From DASPMP01 sp035248725 (GTDB taxonomy: Bacteria > Gemmatimonadota > Gemmatimonadetes > Gemmatimonadales > Gemmatimonadaceae): DNA of 64,000 nucleotides. The stretch is taken from contig DATFHG010000111.1 in assembly GCA_035248725.1 (NCBI GenBank), positions 1-64,000 on the forward strand. The letters run 5' to 3'. Of the stretch, positions 20,024 through 29,953 are shown piece after piece (positions within the stretch are counted from its first letter, which is position 1; every line of letters begins with the position of its first letter). Position numbers and translations under genes: made by a program. Below the pieces are notes generated by a model. The model saw only the letters and a program-made list of their open reading frames with translations, searched no databases and was not told the origin of the DNA.

Positions 20024-20586
20024 CGCAGGCCAAGGCGCTGCAGGAGGCGTACGAGCAGCTGTAACGGCAGCCCCATCACGGCGAAGTAGTCGCCGTCCAC
20101 GCGCTGCACGATGGTCGCGCCGTATCCCTGAATTCCGTACGCGCCCGCCTTGTCCATCGGTTCTCGCGTCGCGATGTAACGCGCGATCTGCGCGTCGCTG
20201 AGGTCGTGAAACGTCACGCCGACCTCTTCGACGCCGGACTCGATCTGTCCGCGCCAGCCGACCGCCACCGCCGTCATCACGACATGCGACCGCCCGCTCA
20301 GGCGCCGCAGCATGCGGCCGGCTTCGGCGTCATCGCGTGGCTTGCCGAGCACGTCGCCGTCGACGACGACGATCGTGTCGCTCCCGATGATCGCGGCGTC
20401 GTCCGCGCCGATGGCCTCCACCTTCTCGCGCGCGAGACGCTCGGCGTGCGCGCGTGGCTGTTCACCGTTGCGGTACGTCTCGTCGATGTCGGCGGGACGC
20501 ACTTCGTGGGGGACGCCGATGAGCGCGAGCAGCTCACGGCGACGCGGCGACTGCGACGCGAGGATGACGCGTGGCCGCATCGTCAT
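19993..20586 (-). CDS. maf: Maf-family nucleotide pyrophosphatase
   Basis: 197 residues. The N-terminal ILASQSPRRRELL, the VxxADIDE block (RPADIDET), IIGSDTIV and the KAGAYGIQGYGA segment are the Maf signature set. Maf proteins hydrolyse dTTP/UTP or modified nucleotides and help prevent their incorporation. The ATG overlaps the stop of upstream dtd by four bases, so maf and dtd are translationally coupled. The 3' end overlaps the GT9 gene by 31 bp on the opposite strand. Confidence 0.93.
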   Translation of the reverse strand: MTMRPRVILASQSPRRRELLALIGVPHEVRPADIDETYRNGEQPRAHAERLAREKVEAIGADDAAIIGSDTIVVVDGDVLGKPRDDAEAGRMLRRLSGRSHVVMTAVAVGWRGQIESGVEEVGVTFHDLSDAQIARYIATREPMDKAGAYGIQGYGATIVQRVDGDYFAVMGLPLQLLVRLLQRLGLRYDFGPIALA

Positions 20587-21020
20587 CGCTCGAGCCAGAG
20601 CGTGACAGGCCCGTCGTTCACGAGCTCCACGTCCATCATCGCGCCGAACTGGCCCGTTTCCGTGTGAACGCCGCGCTCGCGAACGAGGGCGATGAAGCGC
20701 TCATACAGCGGAATCGCCTGCTCGGGCCGCGCCGCGTCGATGAAGCTGGGCCGCCGGCCTTTCTCCGCGTTGCCATACAGCGTGAACTGAGAGACGACGA
20801 GCACCGATCCGCCCACATCCGTCACGGAGAGGTTCATCTTGTCGTCGGCGTCGGGAAAGATGCGGAGGCCGAGGATCTTGTCCGTCATCCATGCCAGATG
20901 CTCTTCGGTGTCCGTCGCGGTGAATCCGACCAGGAGGAGGAGACCCGCGGTGATGCGCCCGATCGTGTTGCCCTGTACGCGCACTTCCGCGCGCGACACG
21001 CGCTGCAATAAAACTCTCAC
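20583..21020 (-). CDS. dtd: D-aminoacyl-tRNA deacylase
   Basis: 145 residues. The family signature is present: MRVLLQRVSRAEVRV at the start, GGSVLVVSQFTLYG with the substrate-binding SQ, and the C-terminal QFGAMMDVELVNDGPVT with the Gly/Pro-type motif. It removes D-amino acids wrongly attached to tRNA. The GTG at 21020 gives the conserved N-terminus; ATG 21032 would add MFLF in front. An inverted repeat (21032-21125) begins right before the start, so transcription probably begins inside it or runs through it. Confidence 0.93.
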   Translation of the reverse strand: MRVLLQRVSRAEVRVQGNTIGRITAGLLLLVGFTATDTEEHLAWMTDKILGLRIFPDADDKMNLSVTDVGGSVLVVSQFTLYGNAEKGRRPSFIDAARPEQAIPLYERFIALVRERGVHTETGQFGAMMDVELVNDGPVTLWLER

Positions 21021-21031
21021 GAACAAAAACA

Positions 21032-21125
21032 TTAAACCACAGAGGGCGCCGAGGACACAGAGAACGGCCGCGTCATCCAGGATGGCGCGGCCGTTCGCTG
21101 TATTCTCTGTGCTCTCGGTGGTTCA
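21032..21125. repeat. 94-bp imperfect inverted repeat (MITE-like or terminator-like)
   Basis: Two arms of about 40 bases, each starting with TTRAACCAC and containing a CACAGAGAA block, end in a perfect CGGCCGCG/CGCGGCCG pairing around a small centre that itself pairs (CATCC/GGATG). The element fills almost the whole gap between glmS and dtd. The outer sequence of the AACCACAGAG type is, from memory, seen as dispersed repeats in other bacterial genomes. It is AT-richer at the ends than its surroundings. Confidence 0.8.
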
Positions 21126-21145
21126 AGCAGTCTCTGTCGAGGCCC

Positions 21146-22978
<1,833 letters not shown>

Positions 22979-23003
22979 ATCGTCTGATTCCTCTTCGTGC
23001 GTC

Positions 23004-24395
23004 CTACGACGTCGACGTCGCGACCGGCGCGTCGAGTCGCTCGAGTGGCCGCCGCGCGCGCTGCACCAGCTCGCGCGCGTCGCGTTCCGTGGGTGCTTCC
23101 GCAATCACTCGCACGATCGGCTCCGTTCCCGATGGCCTCACGTGCAACCAACGATCCTTCCAGGCGAGCCGCAGTCCATCCTGGGTGTCTGCGGCCGCGT
23201 CCGTGAAGGTTTCCCGGAGCGTCGCATACACGGTGTCGAGACTCGCCTTGGGACGGCTCAGCTTGTCTTTCACAATCGAGTAGCGCGGCAGCTCGCCTGC
23301 GATGACCGACAACGGCCGCTGTTCCTCCGTCAGCAGCTGCAGCACGAGCGCGATCCCGACCGGCGCGTCGCGCCCCAGATGCATATCGGGAAGAATCACG
23401 CCGCCGTTTCCTTCGCCCCCGATCACCGCGCCGAGCTCGCGCATACGGACCGCGACGTTGACCTCCCCGACGGGCGCTCGGGTCAACGTCGACCCGCCAC
23501 GGCGGACAGCCTCTTCCGTTAAGAGGCTCGTCGAGAGGTTGGTGACCGCCGGTCCCTTGCGATGCCGGAGCACGAGCGTCGCGGCGAGCGCGAGCGTGTA
23601 CTCCTCGCCGAGCGCCTTCCCCTTCTCCGACACCAGGGCCAGCCGGTCGACGTCGGGATCCACGGCAAATCCGATGTCGGAATGGCTGTCGCGGACGAGC
23701 TGCTCCAGCTCGCCAAGGTTTTCGACGATCGGTTCCGGTTCGCGCGGAAAGCGGCCGTCGGGCTCCGTGTGAATGGATGCGACGGTGCAGCCCAAGCGCT
23801 CGAGGAGCGCGGGAACGATCACGGCGCCGGCACCGCGCACGCAGTCCAGCGCCACCCGGTACTTCCGCTTGCGGATCGCGTCCACCTTCACGAAGGGCAG
23901 CTTCAGAATCTTCTCGATGTGCCGCTCCGCCGCGCGGCTGTCGGATTCGACGTTCCCGAGCTTGTCCCATGTCGCGCGTGGGATGTCGCCGTCCGCAATC
24001 TTCCGCATCTCCGCCCCTTCCGCCGCCTCGAGAAAGAGCCCGGACGGGCCGATCATCTTCAGCGCGTTCCACTCGATGGGATTGTGGCTCGCCGAGAGCA
24101 TGATGGCGCCGGCGGCGTGGTGATCCTCCACCGCGAGCTGACAGGTGGGCGTCGTGGTCAATCCGATGTCGATGACGTTCGCACCGACGGACTGCAGGGC
24201 GGCCAGCGCCGCGCGGTGAAACATCGGCCCGGATACGCGGCTGTCGCGACCGAGGACGACGGGGCGGTCCGGATTCTTTTTCAGTGCCCAGACGCCGAAG
24301 GCCGCGGCATAGCGCGCAACGACCTCGGGCGTGAGCGCTTCGCCGACGCGCCCGCGAATGCCCGACACACTCACCATCAACCCGTCGTGCGCCAT
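23004..24395 (-). CDS. glmM: Phosphoglucosamine/phosphomanno-mutase
   Basis: 463 residues of the alpha-D-phosphohexomutase family. Catalytic Ser103 is in SASHNP, the metal loop is DPDVDRLAL, the sugar-binding loop is GEGNGGV, and the phosphate-binding loop is RPSGTEP. Instead of the bacterial GlmM start FGTDGIRG it has VSVSGIRG and a GGVILPD loop, closer to the archaeal-type GlmM group. The gene glmS lies 25 bp downstream, which supports glucosamine-6-P to glucosamine-1-P conversion. ATG 24395 has GGGAGG six bases upstream. Confidence 0.85.
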   Translation of the reverse strand: MAHDGLMVSVSGIRGRVGEALTPEVVARYAAAFGVWALKKNPDRPVVLGRDSRVSGPMFHRAALAALQSVGANVIDIGLTTTPTCQLAVEDHHAAGAIMLSASHNPIEWNALKMIGPSGLFLEAAEGAEMRKIADGDIPRATWDKLGNVESDSRAAERHIEKILKLPFVKVDAIRKRKYRVALDCVRGAGAVIVPALLERLGCTVASIHTEPDGRFPREPEPIVENLGELEQLVRDSHSDIGFAVDPDVDRLALVSEKGKALGEEYTLALAATLVLRHRKGPAVTNLSTSLLTEEAVRRGGSTLTRAPVGEVNVAVRMRELGAVIGGEGNGGVILPDMHLGRDAPVGIALVLQLLTEEQRPLSVIAGELPRYSIVKDKLSRPKASLDTVYATLRETFTDAAADTQDGLRLAWKDRWLHVRPSGTEPIVRVIAEAPTERDARELVQRARRPLERLDAPVATSTS

Positions 24396-24417
24396 CCAAC
24401 CTCCCTGGGAACGGGGA

Positions 24418-24423
24418 AAGCTA
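24418..24423 (-). promoter_or_regulatory. Putative -10 element of the glmM-glmS operon (TAGCTT)
   Basis: TAGCTT on the minus strand ends 22 bases before the glmM ATG, leaving a leader of about 15 bases that carries the GGGAGG ribosome binding site. This contrasts with the SD-less genes here where the same element is only 5-8 bases from the start. Confidence 0.35.
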
Positions 24424-24452
24424 ACGCTCCCATGGGAGTGCACATCTCGCGC

Positions 24453-25541
24453 TCAGACGACGGCGGCTTCTCTCGGCTTCGCGGTGTGTGGAATCGGCAG
24501 CAGCGTGCCTTCGCGCGCGGAGCCGAGGGTTGCTTCCACGACGCGTGGATCGAATTGCGAGTTGCAGTTCCGCTCCAGCTCGACGAGCGCTTCGTCGAAC
24601 GTGAGCTCGCGGCCGCGATACGGGCGGCCGCTGGTCATCGCGTCGAGCGCGTCGGCGACCGCGGCGATGCGCGACTCGAGCGGGATCTGGTCGCCCTTGA
24701 GACCGTCCGGCAGTCCGCGCCCATCCACGCGCTCATGGTGCGACCGCACGATGTTGAGCGCGATCGGCGCGTCGCCCAGCAGGGGCGACAGGATGCGCCA
24801 GCCGACGACGGGATGCGTCATGATGTGCTGGTATTCCTCGGCGGTCAGCTTCCCGGGTTTGTTCAGCACCGCCTCGCGAACGCCGATCTTGCCGATGTCG
24901 TGCACGTGGCCACCGAGCGTCACCTGCTGAATCGTTGGAGCATCGAGATCCAGTGCGCGCGCGATGGTCGTCGAGTACGCGCTGACGCGCACCGAATGGC
25001 CGCGCGTGTAGGGATCCTTGACTTCGAGCGCTTCGGCGAGCGCCTGGACGCCGGCGAGAAAAAGCTCTTCGATGCGTCGCGCCTGTGCCGCGACCCGTTG
25101 TTCCAGGCTCTGTTGATAGCCGCGATTCTCGAGGACGAGACGACGCTTCTCGAGCGCCTGACGCACACGGGCGCGCACCTCTTCCAGATGGAATGGCTTG
25201 GTGAGGTAATCCATCGCGCCCAGGGCGAGACAGCTCACCGCTACCTCCACATCGGCCACCGCGGTGATCATGACGACGGCGGTATCCGGCCACTTCGCCC
25301 TCAGCTGCTTCAGCAGCTCGATGCCGTCCATCCGTGGCATGCGCATGTCGCTCATGACGAGGGTCACGGCTTGCTTCTCGAGGAGATCGATCGCTTCCAA
25401 TCCGTTCGCCGCCTCGAAGCATCGGAATCCGTCCGTGCGCATCAGGTGCACGAGCACCTGTCGCAACCGCGGCTCGTCGTCCACGACGAGACAGGTGACG
25501 TCCTGCTTTTCGGTCCCGCCGTTCACGCGGAGCTGCTCCAT
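24453..25541 (-). CDS. Response regulator with HD-GYP domain (c-di-GMP phosphodiesterase type)
   Basis: 362 residues. The receiver domain (about 14-130) has the acidic pair DD21-22, phospho-acceptor Asp65 and Lys115. The HD-GYP domain (about 160-345) has His214-Asp215 in HVHDIGKIG. The signature loop reads HHERVDGRGLP, so the Tyr of GYP is replaced by Leu. It would break down cyclic di-GMP when phosphorylated, if active. ATG 25541 is selected because the receiver domain begins shortly after it. No histidine kinase is adjacent, so it is an orphan regulator. Divergent from the PLP enzyme at 25618. Confidence 0.88.
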   Translation of the reverse strand: MEQLRVNGGTEKQDVTCLVVDDEPRLRQVLVHLMRTDGFRCFEAANGLEAIDLLEKQAVTLVMSDMRMPRMDGIELLKQLRAKWPDTAVVMITAVADVEVAVSCLALGAMDYLTKPFHLEEVRARVRQALEKRRLVLENRGYQQSLEQRVAAQARRIEELFLAGVQALAEALEVKDPYTRGHSVRVSAYSTTIARALDLDAPTIQQVTLGGHVHDIGKIGVREAVLNKPGKLTAEEYQHIMTHPVVGWRILSPLLGDAPIALNIVRSHHERVDGRGLPDGLKGDQIPLESRIAAVADALDAMTSGRPYRGRELTFDEALVELERNCNSQFDPRVVEATLGSAREGTLLPIPHTAKPREAAVV

Positions 25542-25617
25542 CGCCTCGCTGTTTCCTCCCACCCGGCCCCACAGGCCGGGGTTATCTTGGTACGCGTCGC
25601 CATCACCGAGTATCGGC

Positions 25618-26838
25618 ATGACCCGCGTCTTTGATGAAGACCTGGACACCGGCGTCGGCACCCGCGCCGTGCACGCCGGCCAGCGGCCGGAACCGCTCGC
25701 GGGCGCCATCATGACGCCCGTCTACCTCACGTCGACGTACGTGCAGGACGAGCTTGGCCGGAATAAGGGTTACGAGTACGCTCGCGGCAAGAACCCGACG
25801 CGCGAGGCCCTGGAGCGCAATGTGGCGGCGCTCGAGCGCGGCACGCACGGCTTCGCGTTCAGCAGCGGGATGGGATGCGTGGACTCGCTGATGAAGATGT
25901 TCCGCGCCGGGGATCACGTCGTCTGCGGCGAGAACGTGTACGGTGGAACGTTCCGACTGTTCGACAAGGTGCTCCGCCACTACGGCATGGAGTTCTCCTT
26001 CGTCGACACGCGCGATCCGCACCGCATCGACGACGCCATGCAGAAGAACACGCGCGCCCTGCTGGTCGAGACGCCGTCGAACCCGTTGATGCGCGTGACG
26101 GATCTCCGCGCGGCCGCGGACATCGCGCACCGGCGCTCCGCGCTGCTCATCGTCGACAACACCTTCGCGTCCCCGATTTTCCAGCGTCCATTCGAGTTCG
26201 GCGCCGACGTCGTCTTCCACTCCACCACGAAGTACCTGAACGGCCACTCGGACATGGTCGGCGGCATCGCGATCGTGAAGGACGACGGCATCGCCGAGAA
26301 GCTCCAGTTCATCGCCAACGCCGCGGGCGCCGTGCCGGGACCATTCGATGCCTGGCTCGCCTTGCGCGGTACCAAGACGCTGCATCTCCGGATGAAGCAG
26401 CACGACATCAATGGCCGCGCGATCGCGCGGTGGCTCGTGGACCAGCTCGGCGCCGAGTCGGTGATGTACGTGGGGCTGCCGAGTCATCCGCAACACGAGC
26501 TGGCGAAACGGCAGATGTCGGGCTTCGGCGGCATGATCAGCATCGAGCTGGGCACGCGCGAGCGCGCCGCGCATGTGCTCAAGAGCGTGCGCCTGTTCTC
26601 GCTCGCCGAGTCGCTGGGCGGTGTCGAATCGCTCATCAGCCACCCGGCGACCATGACGCATGCGTCGGTGACTCCCGAGCTCCGCACGAAGCTGGGAATC
26701 ACCGATGGCCTGGTTCGCCTGTCCTGCGGCGTCGAAGAGACCGAGGATCTGCTGGCGGATCTCGACCACGCGTTCTCGACGCTGCCGGCTCCCGGCTCCC
26801 GACTCAACGCGCAAACTTTCACCGCCGCCCGGACGTAG
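25618..26838 (+). CDS. Cys/Met metabolism PLP enzyme (cystathionine gamma-synthase/beta-lyase type)
   Basis: 406 residues, fold-type I. The PLP-binding Lys is in FHSTTKYLNGHSD; GTRAVHAG, SSGMGCVDS, YGGTFRLF and the GGVESLISHPATMTHAS block are typical of the trans-sulfuration family. It could be cystathionine gamma-synthase, gamma-lyase or beta-lyase; sequence alone does not decide. The last 18 residues (LPAPGSRLN...) come from a short repeat related to the heptamer array at 8199-8298. Preceded by TATCTT (25584-25589) within the 76-bp divergent spacer, which also holds a GC-rich hairpin at 25562-25580. Confidence 0.87.
   Translation: MTRVFDEDLDTGVGTRAVHAGQRPEPLAGAIMTPVYLTSTYVQDELGRNKGYEYARGKNPTREALERNVAALERGTHGFAFSSGMGCVDSLMKMFRAGDHVVCGENVYGGTFRLFDKVLRHYGMEFSFVDTRDPHRIDDAMQKNTRALLVETPSNPLMRVTDLRAAADIAHRRSALLIVDNTFASPIFQRPFEFGADVVFHSTTKYLNGHSDMVGGIAIVKDDGIAEKLQFIANAAGAVPGPFDAWLALRGTKTLHLRMKQHDINGRAIARWLVDQLGAESVMYVGLPSHPQHELAKRQMSGFGGMISIELGTRERAAHVLKSVRLFSLAESLGGVESLISHPATMTHASVTPELRTKLGITDGLVRLSCGVEETEDLLADLDHAFSTLPAPGSRLNAQTFTAART
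26787..26817 (-). repeat. Short relative of the heptamer repeat in a gene's 3' end
   Basis: On the minus strand three 7-base units read TTGAGTC, GGGAGCC, GGGAGCC (26807 to 26787), matching the degenerate units of the array at 8199-8298. The flanking 11-mer ACGCGCAAACT (26807-26817) also occurs next to the array at 8271-8281. The repeat encodes the non-conserved tail of the PLP enzyme. Confidence 0.6.
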
Positions 26839-26869
26839 GATCCTCATCCGCTTCCGGACCGGCTGACCC

Positions 26870-27853
26870 ATGGCAGACACGATCAAGCTCACGGCGATTT
26901 CCTCCCGGGCGTGGGAACATCCCGCCGACCGTGCGGCGCTGAATGCGCTGCGCGCCCTGCCCGGCTTCGACGTCGCGTTGAATCGCGTCATGGGCATGCT
27001 CGGCGAACGCGGCGTCCGCCAGCTCTTTCTCGCCAACGCGGTGCGCGTCGGTGAGACGCAGCGCCCGAAGCTCAACGCGCTGTACACCGACGTGCTCCAG
27101 ACACTCGACGCGCCACAGCGCTGGGACCTGTACGTGTCGCAGACGCCGATCGCGAACGCGATGGCCGTGGGCTTTCAGCGGCCTTTCATCGTGTTCAACT
27201 CCGGCATGCTCGAGATCCTCGACGAGGACGAGCGGCGTGCCGTGCTCGCGCACGAGGTGGGACACATCATGAGCGGGCATCCCACGTACACCACGCTGGC
27301 CGTGATCCTGCTGGCGATCGGCGTCGCCAACATTCCGGCCCTCGCCAACGTCGCGCTGCTGCCGTTCGAGCTCGCGCTCCTCGAGTGGTATCGGAAATCG
27401 GAGTTCTCGGCCGACCGCGCCGCCCTGCTCGGCACACAGGACATCCGCAAGACGCAGAGCGTCAACCTCAAGCTCGCCGGAGGGCCGCAGCTCGACGATC
27501 CCATCGATCTCGACGCGTTCCTCGTGCAGGCGAGCGAGTACGAGACGATGGCCGGTCCGTGGGACAAGGTGTGGCAGTTCATCAACACGGTGTTCCGGAC
27601 GCATCCCTTTGCGACGGTGCGCGCGGGCGAGCTGCAGCGCTGGATCCAGTCGGGCGACTACGACCGCATCCTCCGGGGTGAATACATTCGGCGCGGGGAA
27701 GAGCCGCCGCCACTCACCAAGGACTTCGAGGACGCCGGCGATTACTATGGTGACCGCGCGCGCGAGGCCATGAATGTCGTAAACGACATGGTTGCGAAGG
27801 CCCGCGACGCATTCAACCAGGCCTGGAAGGGCGGGACGAACGGCACGCAGTGA
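26870..27853 (+). CDS. M48-family zinc metalloprotease
   Basis: 327 residues. The zinc site is HEVGH at 128-132 with the third ligand Glu178 in SEFSADRAA, as in HtpX/Ste24-type peptidases. A hydrophobic segment (LAVILLAIGVANIPALANVA, about 143-162) sits between the two, again as in the family, so it is probably membrane-associated. It would cleave misfolded or membrane proteins. It ends in a four-base overlap with purD (GTGA). Confidence 0.87.
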   Translation: MADTIKLTAISSRAWEHPADRAALNALRALPGFDVALNRVMGMLGERGVRQLFLANAVRVGETQRPKLNALYTDVLQTLDAPQRWDLYVSQTPIANAMAVGFQRPFIVFNSGMLEILDEDERRAVLAHEVGHIMSGHPTYTTLAVILLAIGVANIPALANVALLPFELALLEWYRKSEFSADRAALLGTQDIRKTQSVNLKLAGGPQLDDPIDLDAFLVQASEYETMAGPWDKVWQFINTVFRTHPFATVRAGELQRWIQSGDYDRILRGEYIRRGEEPPPLTKDFEDAGDYYGDRAREAMNVVNDMVAKARDAFNQAWKGGTNGTQ

Positions 27854-29142
27854 AGGTGCTTCTCGTGGGCGGCGGCGGACGCGAGCACGCGCTCGCGTGG
27901 CGCCTGAAGAAAGACGATCCCTCCATCGACGTCATTGCCGCCCCGGGGAACCCGGGCATCGCCACGCTCGCGGAGTGCGTGCCGGTGCCCGCGACGAGCA
28001 TCGAAGCGCTGCAACAGCTCGCCGAAACGCGGAAGGTTGCGTACACCATCGTCGGTCCGGAGGCGCCGCTCGCCGACGGCATCGTCGATCGCTTCCGCAC
28101 CGCCGGGCTGCCGATCTTCGGTCCGACGCGGGCTGCCGCCGAGATCGAGACCTCGAAGGCGTTCTCGAAGGCGCTGATGCGCGAGGCGAACGTGCCGACG
28201 GCACGCGCCATCATCTGCACCGAAGCCGGCCGCGCCAAGGGCGCGGTGCGCGAGTTCGGCGCGCCCGTCGTGATCAAGGCCTCCGGACTCGCCGCGGGCA
28301 AGGGAGTGATGGTCTGCGAGACGCACGAGCAGGCCGATCGTGCGATCGACGACATGCTCGTCGGTGGCATCTTCGGCGTGGCCGGCCGCGAAATCCTCGT
28401 CGAGGAATTCATGACAGGCGAGGAGCTGTCCGTCTTGGGCATCACCGACGGCGAGCGCGTGCTTCCGCTCGTCCCGGCGCAGGATCACAAGCGTCTGCTC
28501 GACGGCGACCGCGGACCGAACACCGGCGGCATGGGTGCCTATGCACCGGTGTCGATCGCGACCGACGCGCTGCTGGGCGACATCATGGACAGGATCTTCG
28601 TTCCCACGCTCGCGGCCATGCGCAGCAAAGGCCGGCCTTTCACCGGATTGCTGTACGCGGGTGTGATGCTCACGAACGATGGACCGCGCGTCGTCGAGTT
28701 CAATTGCCGCTTCGGCGATCCGGAGACACAGGTCGTGCTCGCGGTGACGCCGCTGCCGGCGGGCTTCTCGGAGGTGCTGTCCGTGGTCGCGCGCGGCGAG
28801 CAGCTGCCGGCGACCGTCGAGTGGCCCGAGGCCCGCGGCGCGGCGGTCACGACCGTCCTCGCGGCGGCCGGATACCCTGACAAGCCGGTGAGCGGCGCAG
28901 CGATCACGATCCCGGACGATCTCGACGACGTCGTCGTGTTCCATGCGGGCACGGCACAGCGCGCGTCGGGCGACCTCGTGACCACCGGCGGCCGTGTGCT
29001 GGCGGTGACCGGGATCGCGCCGAGTTTCGACGACGCGCAGCGCAGGAGCCGCGACGCCGCCGCACGCATCCGGTTCGAGGGCAAGCAGTACCGGACCGAC
29101 ATCGGTTGGCGCGAGATTTCGCGCCGTGCCCGAGCTTCCTGA
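27850..29142 (+). CDS. purD: Phosphoribosylamine--glycine ligase
   Basis: 430 residues of the ATP-grasp family. It begins MKVLLVGGGGREHAL, with IKASGLAAGKGV as the ATP lid, DHKRLLDGDRGPNTGGMG for substrate binding, and EFNCRFGDPETQ as the metal site. It catalyses the second step of purine synthesis. The start is GTG, coupled to the protease gene by overlap. The 3' end overlaps mutM by 17 bp. Confidence 0.96.
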   Translation: MKVLLVGGGGREHALAWRLKKDDPSIDVIAAPGNPGIATLAECVPVPATSIEALQQLAETRKVAYTIVGPEAPLADGIVDRFRTAGLPIFGPTRAAAEIETSKAFSKALMREANVPTARAIICTEAGRAKGAVREFGAPVVIKASGLAAGKGVMVCETHEQADRAIDDMLVGGIFGVAGREILVEEFMTGEELSVLGITDGERVLPLVPAQDHKRLLDGDRGPNTGGMGAYAPVSIATDALLGDIMDRIFVPTLAAMRSKGRPFTGLLYAGVMLTNDGPRVVEFNCRFGDPETQVVLAVTPLPAGFSEVLSVVARGEQLPATVEWPEARGAAVTTVLAAAGYPDKPVSGAAITIPDDLDDVVVFHAGTAQRASGDLVTTGGRVLAVTGIAPSFDDAQRRSRDAAARIRFEGKQYRTDIGWREISRRARAS

Positions 29143-29953
29143 GGTCGAGACGATTGCGCGCGATCTGCAGGCTCGGATCGTCGGCAGCACGATCGCGCGC
29201 GTCGAGGTCTCCAAGGCCGACGTTCTCCGCGTAGTCGGCGCGCGCGCGCTGGCCCGGCGCACCGCGGGCGCGACGTTCGTGCGCGTGTGGCGGCGCGCGA
29301 AGCTCGTGATCCTCGATCTCTCCACGGACGATCGGCTCGTCGTGTCGCTGCGCTTCACCGGCGCGTTGCTCGTCGACGACGGATCACTTTCCGACGAGGA
29401 CCGTCGGTATTCCACAGTGCGCTGGCGTCTCGCTGACGGGCGCACACTGCATTACCGTGAGGTCCGGCGCCTCGGCACCGTGTCGCTCATGACGCCGAAG
29501 CAGTTCGACGGCTACGTCCAGCGACTCGGCGTCGAACCGCTGGAAGCCGAATTCACACCGGAGATCCTTTTCCAGCTGCTGCAGGCCTCTCGACAGGCGG
29601 TGAAGAAACGCATCATGGATCAGACAGCCGTGGTCGGCGTCGGGAACATCTACGCGAATGAAGCCCTCTGGCGGGCGCGCATCGACCCGTCACGCGCCGC
29701 ACGCCGCGTGACCCGCGAGGAAAGCGACCGGCTGCACGGCGCGATCATCGCCGTACTGCGGGACGCGCTCGATTCCCGAGGCACCAGCTTTCGCGACTAT
29801 CGTGATTCGTCGGGCGAACGCGGCGGCTTCAGCAGGCGACTCGCCGTCTACGGACGCGAGGGCCAACGCTGCCGTCGTTGCGGTAGCCGCCTCGTGGGCA
29901 CGCACGCCATCGACGGCCGGAGTACGGTCCTGTGCGTTCGCTGTCAAAGCTAG
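29126..29953 (+). CDS. mutM: Formamidopyrimidine-DNA glycosylase
   Basis: 275 residues. The sequence PELPEVETI puts the catalytic Pro right after the initiator Met (GTG start) followed by Glu. Lys59 in RRAKLV is the conserved beta-hairpin lysine. The helix-two-turn-helix contains VVGVGNIYANEALW and the C-terminal zinc finger has Cys249, Cys252, Cys270 and Cys273. It excises oxidised purines such as 8-oxoguanine and nicks the strand. It overlaps purD by 17 bp and the following nuclease gene by 22 bp, so all three form one operon. Confidence 0.95.
   Translation: MPELPEVETIARDLQARIVGSTIARVEVSKADVLRVVGARALARRTAGATFVRVWRRAKLVILDLSTDDRLVVSLRFTGALLVDDGSLSDEDRRYSTVRWRLADGRTLHYREVRRLGTVSLMTPKQFDGYVQRLGVEPLEAEFTPEILFQLLQASRQAVKKRIMDQTAVVGVGNIYANEALWRARIDPSRAARRVTREESDRLHGAIIAVLRDALDSRGTSFRDYRDSSGERGGFSRRLAVYGREGQRCRRCGSRLVGTHAIDGRSTVLCVRCQS

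Noticed and set aside
22979..23003. glmS ribozyme/riboswitch upstream of glmS
   Set aside because: The glmM-glmS spacer is only 25 bp, far too short for the ribozyme.
25562..25580. GC-rich hairpin upstream of the PLP enzyme as a terminator
   Set aside because: It is in a divergent spacer with no gene ending there and no T run after it.
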